A stretch of DNA of 29,566 nucleotides from the NCBI RefSeq assembly GCF_934476685.1, contig NZ_CAKSNX010000015.1:1-29566 (forward strand), read 5' to 3'. A program made the position numbers and the translations under genes. The stretch's first letter is position 1; every line of letters starts with the position of its first letter. A model generated the notes under the pieces. The model had not been told where the DNA came from. It saw only the letters and a program-made list of their open reading frames with translations, and searched no databases. The DNA is from an uncultured Ruminococcus sp. (lineage in GTDB: Bacteria > Bacillota > Clostridia > Oscillospirales > Ruminococcaceae). Shown here one piece after another: positions 1 through 7,188 of this stretch.

Positions 1-55
1 AACAGCGATCTACGGACTTATCATTGCGTTTCTGATAATCTTTGTACTTAAATAA
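1..55 (+). CDS. atpE: ATP synthase F0 subunit c, 3' end of an upstream copy (partial)
   Basis: The window opens inside a gene whose last 17 codons read TAIYGLIIAFLIIFVLK and then TAA at 53-55. This is exactly the C-terminal helix of the two complete c-subunit genes that follow, so it is a third, truncated-by-window copy. Codons differ from the next copies only at silent positions (for example gcg/gcc/gct for the Ala after Thr). It is followed by the same short spacer and SD (ggaaaggaagag) as the next copy. How many more copies lie upstream cannot be seen. Confidence 0.93.
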   Translation, partial: TAIYGLIIAFLIIFVLK

Positions 56-76
56 ATACGGAAAGGAAGAGTAAAA

Positions 77-295
77 ATGTTAGTAGCTATCGGAGCGGCA
101 CTTGCCGTATTTACAGGAATAGGAGCAGGCGTGGGAATAGGAATCGCCACAGGAAAGGCAACAGAGTCTATCGCAAGACAGCCTGAGGCAAAGAAAGATA
201 TAAGAAGTTCGCTTATCTTAGGCTGCGCCCTTGCAGAGGCAACAGCCATCTATGGACTTATCATTGCGTTTCTGATAATCTTTGTACTTAAATAA
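77..295 (+). CDS. atpE: ATP synthase F0 subunit c (copy 2 in window)
   Basis: This 72-residue protein is two transmembrane helices joined by the polar loop ARQPEA (residues 33-38), the hallmark of F-type c subunits that form the rotating membrane ring. Helix 1 carries the glycine-rich packing stretch (G14, G16, G18, G20, G22). The ion-carrying carboxylate is E54 in helix 2. Compared with Na+-binding rings such as Ilyobacter tartaricus, the helix-1 Gln is replaced by I21 and the Ser after the Glu by A55, while the following Thr (T56) is kept; this favours H+ coupling (inference). SD ggaaaggaag lies just upstream. It sits between two other atpE copies and upstream of atpF; atpB is presumably before the window. 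Confidence 0.97.
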   Translation: MLVAIGAALAVFTGIGAGVGIGIATGKATESIARQPEAKKDIRSSLILGCALAEATAIYGLIIAFLIIFVLK

Positions 296-317
296 ATACG
301 GAAAGGAAGAGTAAAAA

Positions 318-536
318 ATGTTAGTAGCTATCGGAGCGGCACTTGCCGTATTTACAGGAATAGGAGCAGGCGTAGGAATAGGAATCGCCACAGGAAAGGC
401 AACAGAATCTATCGCAAGACAGCCGGAAGCAAAGAAAGATATAAGAAGTTCACTTATCTTAGGCTGCGCCCTTGCAGAGGCAACAGCTATCTACGGACTT
501 ATCATTGCGTTCCTGATTATCTTTGTACTTAAATAA
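318..536 (+). CDS. atpE: ATP synthase F0 subunit c (copy 3 in window)
   Basis: The encoded 72 residues are identical to the preceding copy, with the same RQPE loop (34-37) and E54 carboxylate, while the DNA differs at nine silent positions. Since the ring needs many c copies per enzyme, tandem genes could raise the c-subunit share of the operon's output (inference). This is the last copy. The spacer to atpF (537-570) differs from the inter-copy spacer, so the repeat ends at this stop codon. Confidence 0.97.
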   Translation: MLVAIGAALAVFTGIGAGVGIGIATGKATESIARQPEAKKDIRSSLILGCALAEATAIYGLIIAFLIIFVLK

Positions 537-570
537 AGATGATCGAGATTTCTGAAAGGAGTTAATTTTT

Positions 571-1056
571 ATGCTGAAGTTAGACTGGACTCTGCTTTGG
601 ACGGTCATAAACCTCCTTGTTTTGTTTGTGCTTCTGAAAAAATTCCTGTTTGGTCCTGTATGCAAAATGATGGACGAAAGACAGGCGCAGATACAGGCTG
701 ATCTGGACGGCGCTGCACAGGCGAAGGCTGACGCAGAGAAAATGAAGTCCGATTATGAAGCTGAGATAGCAGACGCTCACAGCGAGGCACTGGAGATAAC
801 ACGTTCCGCAAAGGAAAGAGCGGGAAAAGAATGTGACCTTATGCTGGAGAATGCAAGAGTTGAATCGGCTAAGATACTTAAAGAAGCTGAGAAGTCGGCT
901 GAAAATGAAAAGAACAGAGCCTTCGATGACGCAAAGGTCGAGATCGCAGACCTTGCTCTCCTTGCTGCGGCAAGAGTAATTGGCAGAAATGTTGACGGCG
1001 ACTCCGAAAGGGAGGCTGTGAACGACTTCCTGTCAGAGGTAGGTGCGTCGAAGTGA
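571..1056 (+). CDS. atpF: ATP synthase F0 subunit b
   Basis: Subunit b is the peripheral stalk that holds F1 against the rotating ring. The 161-residue protein has one N-terminal membrane segment (about residues 7-27) followed by a long charged, Ala/Glu/Lys-rich helix (about 35-140) typical of the b dimer coiled coil, ending in the delta-binding region. Length matches the family (about 155-170). The start is set by aaaggag at 555-561, about nine bases before the ATG. Its stop overlaps the atpH start in GTGA (1053-1056), which implies translational coupling. Confidence 0.96.
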   Translation: MLKLDWTLLWTVINLLVLFVLLKKFLFGPVCKMMDERQAQIQADLDGAAQAKADAEKMKSDYEAEIADAHSEALEITRSAKERAGKECDLMLENARVESAKILKEAEKSAENEKNRAFDDAKVEIADLALLAAARVIGRNVDGDSEREAVNDFLSEVGASK

Positions 1057-1577
1057 GCAAGTGCAGAAAATTGGTAATGTACGGTCATCAGGTGTGTGCA
1101 AAGGCTCTTTTTGAGCAGAACGTAAGCTATGAAACGGTGAAAGCTGCCGAAGATATCTTTGCACAAGATCCTCAGCTTTCTCAGGTGCTTTCAAGCCCTC
1201 AGTTTGACGTTTCTGAGAAAGCCGCTGTTATAGACAGGATATTCCCGAAAGAGATATGCGCTTTTCTGAAAGTAATGGCTGAGTTCGGACATATGGCTGA
1301 TATCGACTGTGTGTTTGCGGCTTATGAAGATCTGAGAGCGGAAAAAAATAAAATACTGAAAGCTGAACTTTTCTGTGCGGAACCTGTAAGCGGGGAAACA
1401 AAGGAAAAGTTCAGAGAAACGCTGAAGAAAAAGTACGGCGTTAATGATGTCCTGCTGGAGGTAACGGAGGACAGCTCCCTTATCGGCGGATATGCCCTTA
1501 TGGTGAACGGAACGCTTTTCGATAAGAGCGTAAAGGGTACGATAAAGGCTTTGCAGGACAGATTAATCAGGAGGTGA
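1053..1577 (+). CDS. atpH: ATP synthase F1 subunit delta
   Basis: Delta links the b stalk to the top of the alpha3beta3 head. The 174-residue protein has the usual all-helical N-terminal domain (YAKALFE-like HQVCAKALFEQN near residue 13) and the C-terminal segment with DSSLIGGYALMVNGTLFDKS (about 146-165), matching the conserved delta pattern of Ile-Gly-Gly followed by Asp-Ser. The GTG start at 1053 overlaps the atpF stop and has gaggtagg upstream at 1036-1043. A downstream ATG at 1077 would give a protein eight residues shorter. The stop TGA is embedded in the SD of atpA (aggaggtga, 1569-1577). Confidence 0.94.
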   Translation: MSKCRKLVMYGHQVCAKALFEQNVSYETVKAAEDIFAQDPQLSQVLSSPQFDVSEKAAVIDRIFPKEICAFLKVMAEFGHMADIDCVFAAYEDLRAEKNKILKAELFCAEPVSGETKEKFRETLKKKYGVNDVLLEVTEDSSLIGGYALMVNGTLFDKSVKGTIKALQDRLIRR

Positions 1578-1581
1578 GAAT

Positions 1582-3078
1582 ATGAATAATGCAGATATAA
1601 TCTCGGTGCTGAAAAGCGAGATAAAGGACTTTGAAGTCAGAATGCAGGTCAGCGAAACGGGCAGCATTATTTCTATAAATGACGGTATCGTAAATGTATA
1701 CGGACTTGACCACGTTATGTACGGCGAGCTTGTTGAATTTGAAACAGGCGTAAAGGGCATTGTTCAGAATATTGAAAGAAAGACCGTCGGAGTTGTACTT
1801 CTCGGTTCGGATTACGGTCTGAGCGAGGGTTCAAAGGTCATAAGAACAAAGAAGAAAGCAGGCGTGGGAGTAGGCGAAAAGCTGCTGGGAAGAGTTGTTG
1901 ACGCTCTCGGTCAGCCGATAGACGGCATGGGCGAAGTTGAATATGACGACTACTATCCTATCGAGCGTGAAGCTCCTCCTGTTGCTGCGAGAAAGTCGGT
2001 AACAGTACCGCTTGAAACAGGTATACTTTCCATAGACTCTATGTTCCCGATAGGAAGAGGACAGAGAGAACTTATTATCGGCGACAGGCAGACAGGTAAA
2101 ACTGCTATCGCCGTTGACACAATAATCAATCAGAAGGGCAAGGATATGATCTGCGTCTATGTTGCCGTAGGTCAGAAAGCCTCAACTGTATCAAAGCTGG
2201 TATCTGATCTTAAAAAGCATGGCGCAATGGAATACACCATTGTTGTTGCATCAATGGCAAGTGATCTTGCTCCTTTGCAGTACATATGCCCATATGCAGG
2301 AACAGCAATGGCTGAGTATTTTATGGATAAGGGCAAGGACGTTCTTATAGTATATGATGACCTTTCAAAACACGCTGTGGCATACAGAGCAATGTCGCTG
2401 CTGCTGAAACGTTCACCGGGACGTGAGGCTTATCCTGGAGATGTTTTCTATCTCCATTCCAGACTGCTGGAGCGTTCGAGCCGTGTTGATGATGAACATG
2501 GCGGCGGTTCGATAACTGCTCTGCCTATAATCGAAACACAGGCAGGCGACGTTTCCGCATATATCCCGACCAATGTAATTTCTATCACCGACGGTCAGAT
2601 ATTCCTTGAAACAGAGCTTTTCTTCTCAGGCATAAGACCGGCGGTAAACGTAGGACTTTCAGTATCGAGAGTCGGCGGCGCAGCACAGACCAAGATAATC
2701 AAAAAGGTATCAGGCGGACTGAGAATGGATCTTGCACAGTTCAGAGAAATGGAAGTTTTCACACAGTTCAGCTCAGATCTGGACAAGACCACGCAGGAAC
2801 TTCTCGACCATGGTCACAGACTTGTGGAACTGCTGAAACAGCCGCTTTATCACCCATTCTCAATGGCGGACGAGGTAATAATACTTCACTGTGCGCAGAA
2901 GAAGCTTATGCTTGATGTACCGCTCAACGAGATCGCACAGTTCAGAAGTGATCTGCTTTCATATTTCTCGGCAAATCACCCTGAGATAATAAGCGAGATC
3001 AACGAGAAAAAGGTGTTCAGTGATGAGCTTGGTGAAAAGATAACCGCTGCCGCTAAGGAATTTAAAGCAGGCAGATGA
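1582..3078 (+). CDS. atpA: ATP synthase F1 subunit alpha
   Basis: Alpha is the non-catalytic nucleotide-binding subunit of the F1 head. The 498-residue protein has the N-terminal beta-barrel (about 25-90), the Walker A loop GDRQTGKT at 167-174, and SVSRVGG around 360-366, whose R363 corresponds to the arginine finger reaching the neighbouring beta active site. Length is slightly under the usual 500-515. SD aggaggtga lies directly before the ATG, four bases after the atpH stop. The 85-base stretch to atpG is longer than other junctions in this operon and carries a leader ORF and hairpin. Confidence 0.98.
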   Translation: MNNADIISVLKSEIKDFEVRMQVSETGSIISINDGIVNVYGLDHVMYGELVEFETGVKGIVQNIERKTVGVVLLGSDYGLSEGSKVIRTKKKAGVGVGEKLLGRVVDALGQPIDGMGEVEYDDYYPIEREAPPVAARKSVTVPLETGILSIDSMFPIGRGQRELIIGDRQTGKTAIAVDTIINQKGKDMICVYVAVGQKASTVSKLVSDLKKHGAMEYTIVVASMASDLAPLQYICPYAGTAMAEYFMDKGKDVLIVYDDLSKHAVAYRAMSLLLKRSPGREAYPGDVFYLHSRLLERSSRVDDEHGGGSITALPIIETQAGDVSAYIPTNVISITDGQIFLETELFFSGIRPAVNVGLSVSRVGGAAQTKIIKKVSGGLRMDLAQFREMEVFTQFSSDLDKTTQELLDHGHRLVELLKQPLYHPFSMADEVIILHCAQKKLMLDVPLNEIAQFRSDLLSYFSANHPEIISEINEKKVFSDELGEKITAAAKEFKAGR

Positions 3079-3115
3079 TAAAAGACGTAAAATCCAACAC
3101 AGAATGGAGGCGAGT

Positions 3116-3155
3116 CCATGTGCAGAGCCTTAAAGATCATTGGCTGACTGCATGG
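3116..3155 (+). promoter_or_regulatory. Hairpin at the atpA-atpG junction masking an atpG start
   Basis: CCAT (3116-3119), a GT bulge, GCAGAGCC (3122-3129), a 12-base loop (3130-3141), GGCT (3142-3145), a GA bulge and CTGCATGG (3148-3155) can pair into a 12-bp interrupted stem. The right arm contains ATG 3152 and the left arm contains the leader ATG 3118. A ribosome translating the leader would melt it. The pairing is seen in the sequence; the regulatory role is inferred. Confidence 0.45.
3118..3147 (+). CDS. Candidate 9-codon leader peptide before atpG
   Basis: The strong SD ggagg (3106-3110) is correctly spaced for ATG 3118, but that ATG opens a short frame reading MCRALKIIG and stopping at TGA 3145-3147. 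It is out of frame with atpG, whose candidate starts are ATG 3152 and ATG 3164. No equally good SD precedes those. The stop lies 4 and 16 bases before them, a geometry suited to termination-reinitiation. Function as a leader is inference; it could be fortuitous, or reflect a local sequence error. Confidence 0.45.
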   Translation: MCRALKIIG

Positions 3156-3163
3156 GCGATCTT

Positions 3164-4054
3164 ATGGCGGGAATGAAAGAGATCCGTGACAGAATAGCCA
3201 GCGTCGAGGAGATAATGAAGATAACCAATGCTATGTATCTTATCTCCTCATCAAATCTTAGAAAAGCTAAGAAAAATCTTGAAAATACAGCTCCGTATTT
3301 TGAAAAGCTCCAGTCCACCATACATCATATCCTTTCGCAGACTCCTGAAATGGAGCATAAGTATTTCGACCAGCGTGAAGAAAAAAAGCCTGAGGATAAG
3401 ATGATCGGCTATATAGTCGTGACTGCCGACAAGGGACTTGCGGGAGCGTATAACCACAATGTCTTAAAGCTTGCCGAGCAGGAGCTTGCGAAGCATAAGA
3501 ACACCTGCCTTTTCGTGGTGGGACAGATCGGCAGACTGTATTTTTCAAGACGAAATGTAACAATAGACGGCGAATTTCTGTATACCGCCCAGAACCCGAC
3601 GCTTTACAGAGCGAGGTCGATGGCGGAAACTATAATAGATCTGTACGAAAGAAAATATCTTGACGAGGTATATGTTATCTACACAAAGATGATAACTTCA
3701 ATGAAAATGGAGCCTGAGATATTAAAGCTTTTCCCTCTTGAAAGGGAGAATTTCAGCAATCCGAAAAAGCTTCAGACACATAATATCGCAACTTTCAGGC
3801 CATCGCCTGAAAAGGTAATGGATCATCTTGTGCCGAACTATATGAAAGGTCTTTTGTACGGCGTGCTGATAGAGGCTTTTTCCTGTGAGCAGAATTCGAG
3901 AATGACGGCGATGTCCTCTGCTACCGACGCAGCAAAGGATTCCATAAGACAGCTCAGTCTGCAGTACAACCGTGCAAGACAGGCTGCCATAACGCAGGAG
4001 ATAACCGAGATAGTCGGCGGTGCGAACGCACAGAAAAGTCAGCAAAATTCATAA
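3164..4054 (+). CDS. atpG: ATP synthase F1 subunit gamma
   Basis: Gamma is the central rotor shaft. I choose ATG 3164 because the resulting start MAGMKEIRDRIASV lines up with the E. coli gamma start MAGAKEIRSKIASV; in-frame alternatives are TTG 3140 and ATG 3152. The 296-residue product has the N-terminal helix (1-55) and ends with the diagnostic C-terminal helix RQAAITQEITEIVGGANA that threads the alpha3beta3 head. The SD near this start is weak (gggcgat at 3154-3160), unlike other genes in the operon, and a leader ORF lies just upstream, so translation may depend on ribosomes arriving from upstream. Followed by atpD after 18 bases. Confidence 0.93.
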   Translation: MAGMKEIRDRIASVEEIMKITNAMYLISSSNLRKAKKNLENTAPYFEKLQSTIHHILSQTPEMEHKYFDQREEKKPEDKMIGYIVVTADKGLAGAYNHNVLKLAEQELAKHKNTCLFVVGQIGRLYFSRRNVTIDGEFLYTAQNPTLYRARSMAETIIDLYERKYLDEVYVIYTKMITSMKMEPEILKLFPLERENFSNPKKLQTHNIATFRPSPEKVMDHLVPNYMKGLLYGVLIEAFSCEQNSRMTAMSSATDAAKDSIRQLSLQYNRARQAAITQEITEIVGGANAQKSQQNS

Positions 4055-4072
4055 GTGCAGGAGGCAGATAAA

Positions 4073-5479
4073 ATGGAAAACTCTAATAAGGGTAAGATAG
4101 TCCAGATCCTCGGCCCTGTTGTGGACGTGGAATTTGACAGCGGAAAACTTCCTATGATAAAAGATGCACTTACCGTTGAGCTTGACGGTAAGACAAGAGT
4201 ACTGGAGGTAGCGCAGCAGCTCGGAAACAATACTGTCCGTGCGATAATGCTTTCTTCCAGTGACGGACTTGCAAAGGATATGGATGTCACAGCCACAGGA
4301 AGCTGTATAAAAGTGCCTGTGGGTGACTGTACTCTCGGAAGAATGTTCAACGTTCTGGGAGAAGAGATAGACGGCGGAGAACCTGTTAAGGCAGAGGAAA
4401 GATGGGGCATACATAAAGATCCTCCTAAGTTTGAGGATCAGAAGCCTGCCACAGAGATACTTGAAACAGGCATAAAGGTAATCGACCTTCTTGCACCTTA
4501 CGCAAAGGGCGGTAAGATCGGTCTGTTCGGCGGCGCAGGCGTAGGAAAAACTGTGCTTATACAGGAGCTTATCACTAACGTTGCCACAGAGCATGGCGGA
4601 TATTCTATCTTTACAGGAGTAGGCGAGCGTTCAAGAGAGGGAAACGACCTCTGGCATGAGATGTCCGACTCAGGCGTAATAAAGAAAACAGCCTTAGTGT
4701 TCGGTCAGATGAACGAACCGCCCGGATCAAGAATGAGAGTTGCTCAGACAGGACTTACAATGGCTGAGTATTTCCGTGATAAGGAACATCAGGACGTACT
4801 TCTTTTTATAGATAACATTTTCAGATTTGTACAGGCAGGCTCTGAGGTATCTGCACTGCTGGGACGTATGCCGTCAGCCGTAGGATATCAGCCGACACTT
4901 GCAAATGAAATGGGTGCGTTACAGGAAAGAATAGCATCGACAAAACAGGGTTCAATTACATCTGTTCAGGCTGTATATGTGCCTGCGGACGACCTTACCG
5001 ACCCTGCGCCTGCTATCACATTCTCACACCTTGACGCAACGACGGTCCTTTCAAGAAAGATAGTTGAGCAGGGAATTTATCCTGCTGTTGATCCGCTTGA
5101 GTCCACTTCAAGAATACTCGAACCCGATGTTGTGGGCGAAGAGCATTATATGGTTGCAAGAAAGACGCAGGAGCTGCTCCAGAAGTACAAGGAGCTGCAG
5201 GATATCATCTCTATCCTCGGTATGGAAGAGCTTTCGGAAGAGGATAAGATCGCAGTTTACCGTGCAAGAAAGATACAGAAGTTCCTTTCACAGCCTTTCC
5301 ACGTTGCTGAAAACTTCACCGGTATTCAGGGCAAATATGTTCCTCTTAAGGAAACTATCCGTGGCTTTAAGAAGATCATCGACGGCGAAATGGACGAGTA
5401 TCCTGAGGCTGCCTTCTTCAATGCAGGAACTATCGATGATGTTATCGAAAAGGCTAAGCAGCTGGAAAGCGAGGGATAA
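4073..5479 (+). CDS. atpD: ATP synthase F1 subunit beta (catalytic)
   Basis: Beta carries the catalytic sites for ATP synthesis/hydrolysis. The 468-residue protein has Walker A GGAGVGKT (153-160), GERSREGND with the catalytic Glu at E185, and DLTDPAPAITFSHLDATT, all textbook beta motifs. I start at ATG 4073 because aggagg (4059-4064) sits nine bases upstream; an in-frame GTG directly after the atpG stop (4055) would precede that SD and add six unsupported residues. Length fits the family (460-475). Three bases separate its stop from the atpC start. Confidence 0.98.
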   Translation: MENSNKGKIVQILGPVVDVEFDSGKLPMIKDALTVELDGKTRVLEVAQQLGNNTVRAIMLSSSDGLAKDMDVTATGSCIKVPVGDCTLGRMFNVLGEEIDGGEPVKAEERWGIHKDPPKFEDQKPATEILETGIKVIDLLAPYAKGGKIGLFGGAGVGKTVLIQELITNVATEHGGYSIFTGVGERSREGNDLWHEMSDSGVIKKTALVFGQMNEPPGSRMRVAQTGLTMAEYFRDKEHQDVLLFIDNIFRFVQAGSEVSALLGRMPSAVGYQPTLANEMGALQERIASTKQGSITSVQAVYVPADDLTDPAPAITFSHLDATTVLSRKIVEQGIYPAVDPLESTSRILEPDVVGEEHYMVARKTQELLQKYKELQDIISILGMEELSEEDKIAVYRARKIQKFLSQPFHVAENFTGIQGKYVPLKETIRGFKKIIDGEMDEYPEAAFFNAGTIDDVIEKAKQLESEG

Positions 5480-5482
5480 GCT

Positions 5483-5902
5483 TTGGTCAAGACCTTTAAG
5501 CTTGATATGATGGCGAGCGACCACGTTTTCTTCTCAGGAGAATGCGACGAGCTTGTTTTTCCGGGACAGGACGGCTCTTTCGGAATACTGCCGAATCATC
5601 AGCCTATGATAACCTGTCTGAATGCAGGCGAGATACGCTTCCGTGTGGGAGATGAATGGCATTATGCCATAGTGAGCGACGGTTTTGTCGAGATAATGCC
5701 AAACTATGTGAATATCCTTGCGGACACGATAGAACGTCCTGAGGATATCGATATCAAACGTGCTGAGGCGGCAAAGGAACGTGCCGAGGAGCGTTTAAGA
5801 CAAAAGCTGAGCATAAAGCAGTATTATCATACACAGGCGGCTCTCAACAGAGCAATGACAAGACTCAAGCTTTCGGGAAAGCATAATCATATCAATATAT
5901 AG
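5483..5902 (+). CDS. atpC: ATP synthase F1 subunit epsilon
   Basis: Epsilon contacts gamma and the c ring and can inhibit ATP hydrolysis. The 139-residue protein has the N-terminal beta-sandwich (HVFFSGECDELVFPGQDGSF near 14-33, GILPNHQPM after it) and a C-terminal helical hairpin rich in Glu/Arg/Ala (about 90-130). It starts at TTG 5483, giving MVKTFKLDMM, which aligns with usual epsilon N-termini; the only SD is a modest gaggg at 5471-5475. The TTG start and weak SD may set low expression, as one copy per enzyme is needed. Last gene of the operon. Confidence 0.95.
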   Translation: MVKTFKLDMMASDHVFFSGECDELVFPGQDGSFGILPNHQPMITCLNAGEIRFRVGDEWHYAIVSDGFVEIMPNYVNILADTIERPEDIDIKRAEAAKERAEERLRQKLSIKQYYHTQAALNRAMTRLKLSGKHNHINI

Positions 5903-5943
5903 CGGATAAAACAGCTTATATTTTAAAATATACGGAGTGCAAA

Positions 5944-5999
5944 GCAGCACAGATCAGGCAGATCCATAGAGATCCTGCTTGATTTGTGCTGTATTTTTT
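5944..5999 (+). terminator. Rho-independent terminator after the atp operon
   Basis: AGCACAGATCAGGCAGATC (from 5946) pairs with GATCCTGCTTGATTTGTGCT (to 5990) through a long stem with G-U pairs and one bulge; a run of Ts follows at 5994-5999. Confidence 0.88.
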
Positions 6000-6012
6000 G
6001 TACCGAGCAGGG

Positions 6013-6041
6013 TTTACATATAACGGGCGGTGTGATAAAAT
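6013..6041 (+). promoter_or_regulatory. Sigma-A-type promoter for the M15 peptidase gene
   Basis: TTTACA (6013-6018), a 17-base spacer and TAAAAT (6036-6041) lie between the atp terminator and the gene start at 6115. Confidence 0.6.
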
Positions 6042-6114
6042 AAAAAGCATAAAGGCAGTACCGCACAGGTCACGCCAGCGGCTTTGCCTAAAATATTTTA
6101 CGGAGGCACGTTAT

Positions 6115-6780
6115 ATGAAAAAATCAGATACATTTACGCTGAGAGAGGGATTTTCCTTTCAGCCTGTTCCGCAGGATAAGCGGGAGTTTATGAACGGCAG
6201 AACATTTCACGAAAACAAACACATTGGATATGACGATCTGTCTTACCTCAATGTTAAATATTATGATTTTGAACACCATATTGCACAGGGCGAGATGGTT
6301 GTGAACAGAAAGCTTGCCCACGATGTGCTGGAGATCTTTGCGGAGCTTTTCGACGCAGGATATGAGCTTGAAAAGGTAAGGCTTTGCGACTGCTATGACG
6401 GCGATGATGACCGCTGTATGCAGGATAACAATACCTCATCATTCAATTATCGTGTTATTGCGGACACAGATACCCTGTCTTTACACGCTCTGGGCATGGC
6501 TGTTGACATCAACCCGCTGTATAATCCATACATAGTAGGCGAGAAGGTAATGCCGCCTGAGGGTGTGCAATATTGCAATCGTGAACTTGCATTTGCCCAT
6601 AAAATAGATCATAATGATATTTGCTTTAAGATATTTGCTGCCCATGGCTGGAGCTGGGGCGGTGATTGGATAAATTCAAAGGACTATCAGCATTTCTATA
6701 AAGATGTGTCAAACCCCGTTAAAACAGCGGTAAAAGGCGTTGTGAGAGCAGTAAAAAGAGCAGCTGCAGACAATGGCTGA
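6115..6780 (+). CDS. M15-family D-alanyl-D-alanine carboxypeptidase-like protein
   Basis: The 221-residue protein resembles zinc D,D-/L,D-peptidases of the VanY/M15 type that trim peptidoglycan stem peptides. Visible motifs are SLHALGMAVDINPLYNPY (about 123-140), supplying the zinc His and Asp in the H-x6-D pattern, and the C-terminal WGGDW followed by KDYQHF with the last zinc His. The start at ATG 6115 follows cggagg (6101-6106); an in-frame upstream extension starts inside the preceding terminator and is rejected. No signal peptide or membrane helix is visible, and the C-terminus is basic and Val/Ala-rich. Export, if any, is therefore unclear. Single-gene unit with its own promoter. Confidence 0.82.
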   Translation: MKKSDTFTLREGFSFQPVPQDKREFMNGRTFHENKHIGYDDLSYLNVKYYDFEHHIAQGEMVVNRKLAHDVLEIFAELFDAGYELEKVRLCDCYDGDDDRCMQDNNTSSFNYRVIADTDTLSLHALGMAVDINPLYNPYIVGEKVMPPEGVQYCNRELAFAHKIDHNDICFKIFAAHGWSWGGDWINSKDYQHFYKDVSNPVKTAVKGVVRAVKRAAADNG

Positions 6781-6867
6781 ACGGCATAACGCACAGGCAA
6801 ACAAAAAACATTTCATATTATTCATAATTTGTTTATAAATAATTTATGCAGGATTTATAGACTGAAC

Positions 6868-6896
6868 TTGCATTTTGGCTCACTGTATGTTATAAT
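6868..6896 (+). promoter_or_regulatory. Consensus promoter for gltBD
   Basis: TTGCAT (6868-6873), a 17-base spacer and a perfect TATAAT (6891-6896). Predicted transcription starts near 6903, leaving a leader of about 285 nt before gltB. Confidence 0.82.
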
Positions 6897-6902
6897 GTAT
6901 AC

Positions 6903-7188
6903 GCTGTAAAAAATATAGTTTATTCGTGGTTAAAGTCAGTTTGTAGAAACGAAGCTGAATATTTACCAAAATTCAACTTTGCAGGATTTAAGTCCGAAAC
7001 TTTCTTTTTGTGAAATTGCACAAGCGTTTTGGCATATGCAGAAAACATTACTGCATTTTGACTGAAACCGCTGCGGAGAAGCTGTTTCGGCAGTAAAAAA
7101 CGACTGACTATCGGTTGCAAAATTCTAACTAAACAGTTGCTCGCTGCTCAATGGGAGATGTGAGGCGGGCAGGAAAGGGTGATAAGAA
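6903..7188 (+). promoter_or_regulatory. Long structured 5' leader of gltB, candidate regulatory RNA
   Basis: The leader contains no convincing + strand ORF but several hairpins. TTGTG (7008-7012) pairs with CACAA (7019-7023). ATGCAG (7036-7041) pairs with CTGCAT (7051-7056). ACTGAAAC (7061-7068) pairs with GTTT plus CAGT (7084-7094) with a CGG bulge. TTCGT and ACGAA near its 5' end can also pair. No T-box box, no obvious known riboswitch core and no U-run terminator were recognised. The spacing of three stems over about 90 nt suggests a folded RNA or protein-binding element controlling glutamate synthase (inference). Confidence 0.5.

Larger units (their letters stand above)
1..536 (+). repeat. 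Tandem atpE gene array, period about 240 bp
   Basis: Stop codons of successive copies end at 55, 295 and 536, so the unit is 240-241 bp and contains spacer, SD and the whole gene. The spacers differ by one A (gtaaaaatg versus gtaaaaaatg). The two complete genes differ at nine positions, all third codon positions and all silent (codons 19, 30, 36, 37, 45, 57, 59, 65, 67). Silent divergence argues against a simple assembly duplication and for an old duplication held by purifying selection or partial gene conversion. Confidence 0.95.

Noticed and set aside
10..249. Minus-strand ORF over the atpE array
   Set aside because: Antisense shadow of the conserved c-subunit repeats, with no SD or recognisable protein.
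1..536. Assembly artefact explaining the atpE repeats
   Set aside because: Nine silent differences between complete copies and a one-base spacer difference argue against a duplicated read, although copy number still needs long reads.
4055..4072. GTG start extending atpD upstream
   Set aside because: It would place the aggagg SD inside the coding sequence; ATG 4073 is ideally spaced.
5064..5510. 148-codon + strand ORF within atpD
   Set aside because: Out-of-frame shadow of the beta subunit; Ser/Arg/Leu-rich composition typical of a shifted frame.
6920..7120. 66-codon minus-strand ORF across the gltB leader
   Set aside because: It starts at TTG, has no SD, and coincides with the hairpin-rich leader. 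I treat the region as non-coding RNA, though a search for repeats of it in the genome would be informative.
6903..7188. T-box or other known riboswitch in the gltB leader
   Set aside because: No T-box consensus, no specifier-like layout and no U-run terminator/antiterminator pair could be found by eye.
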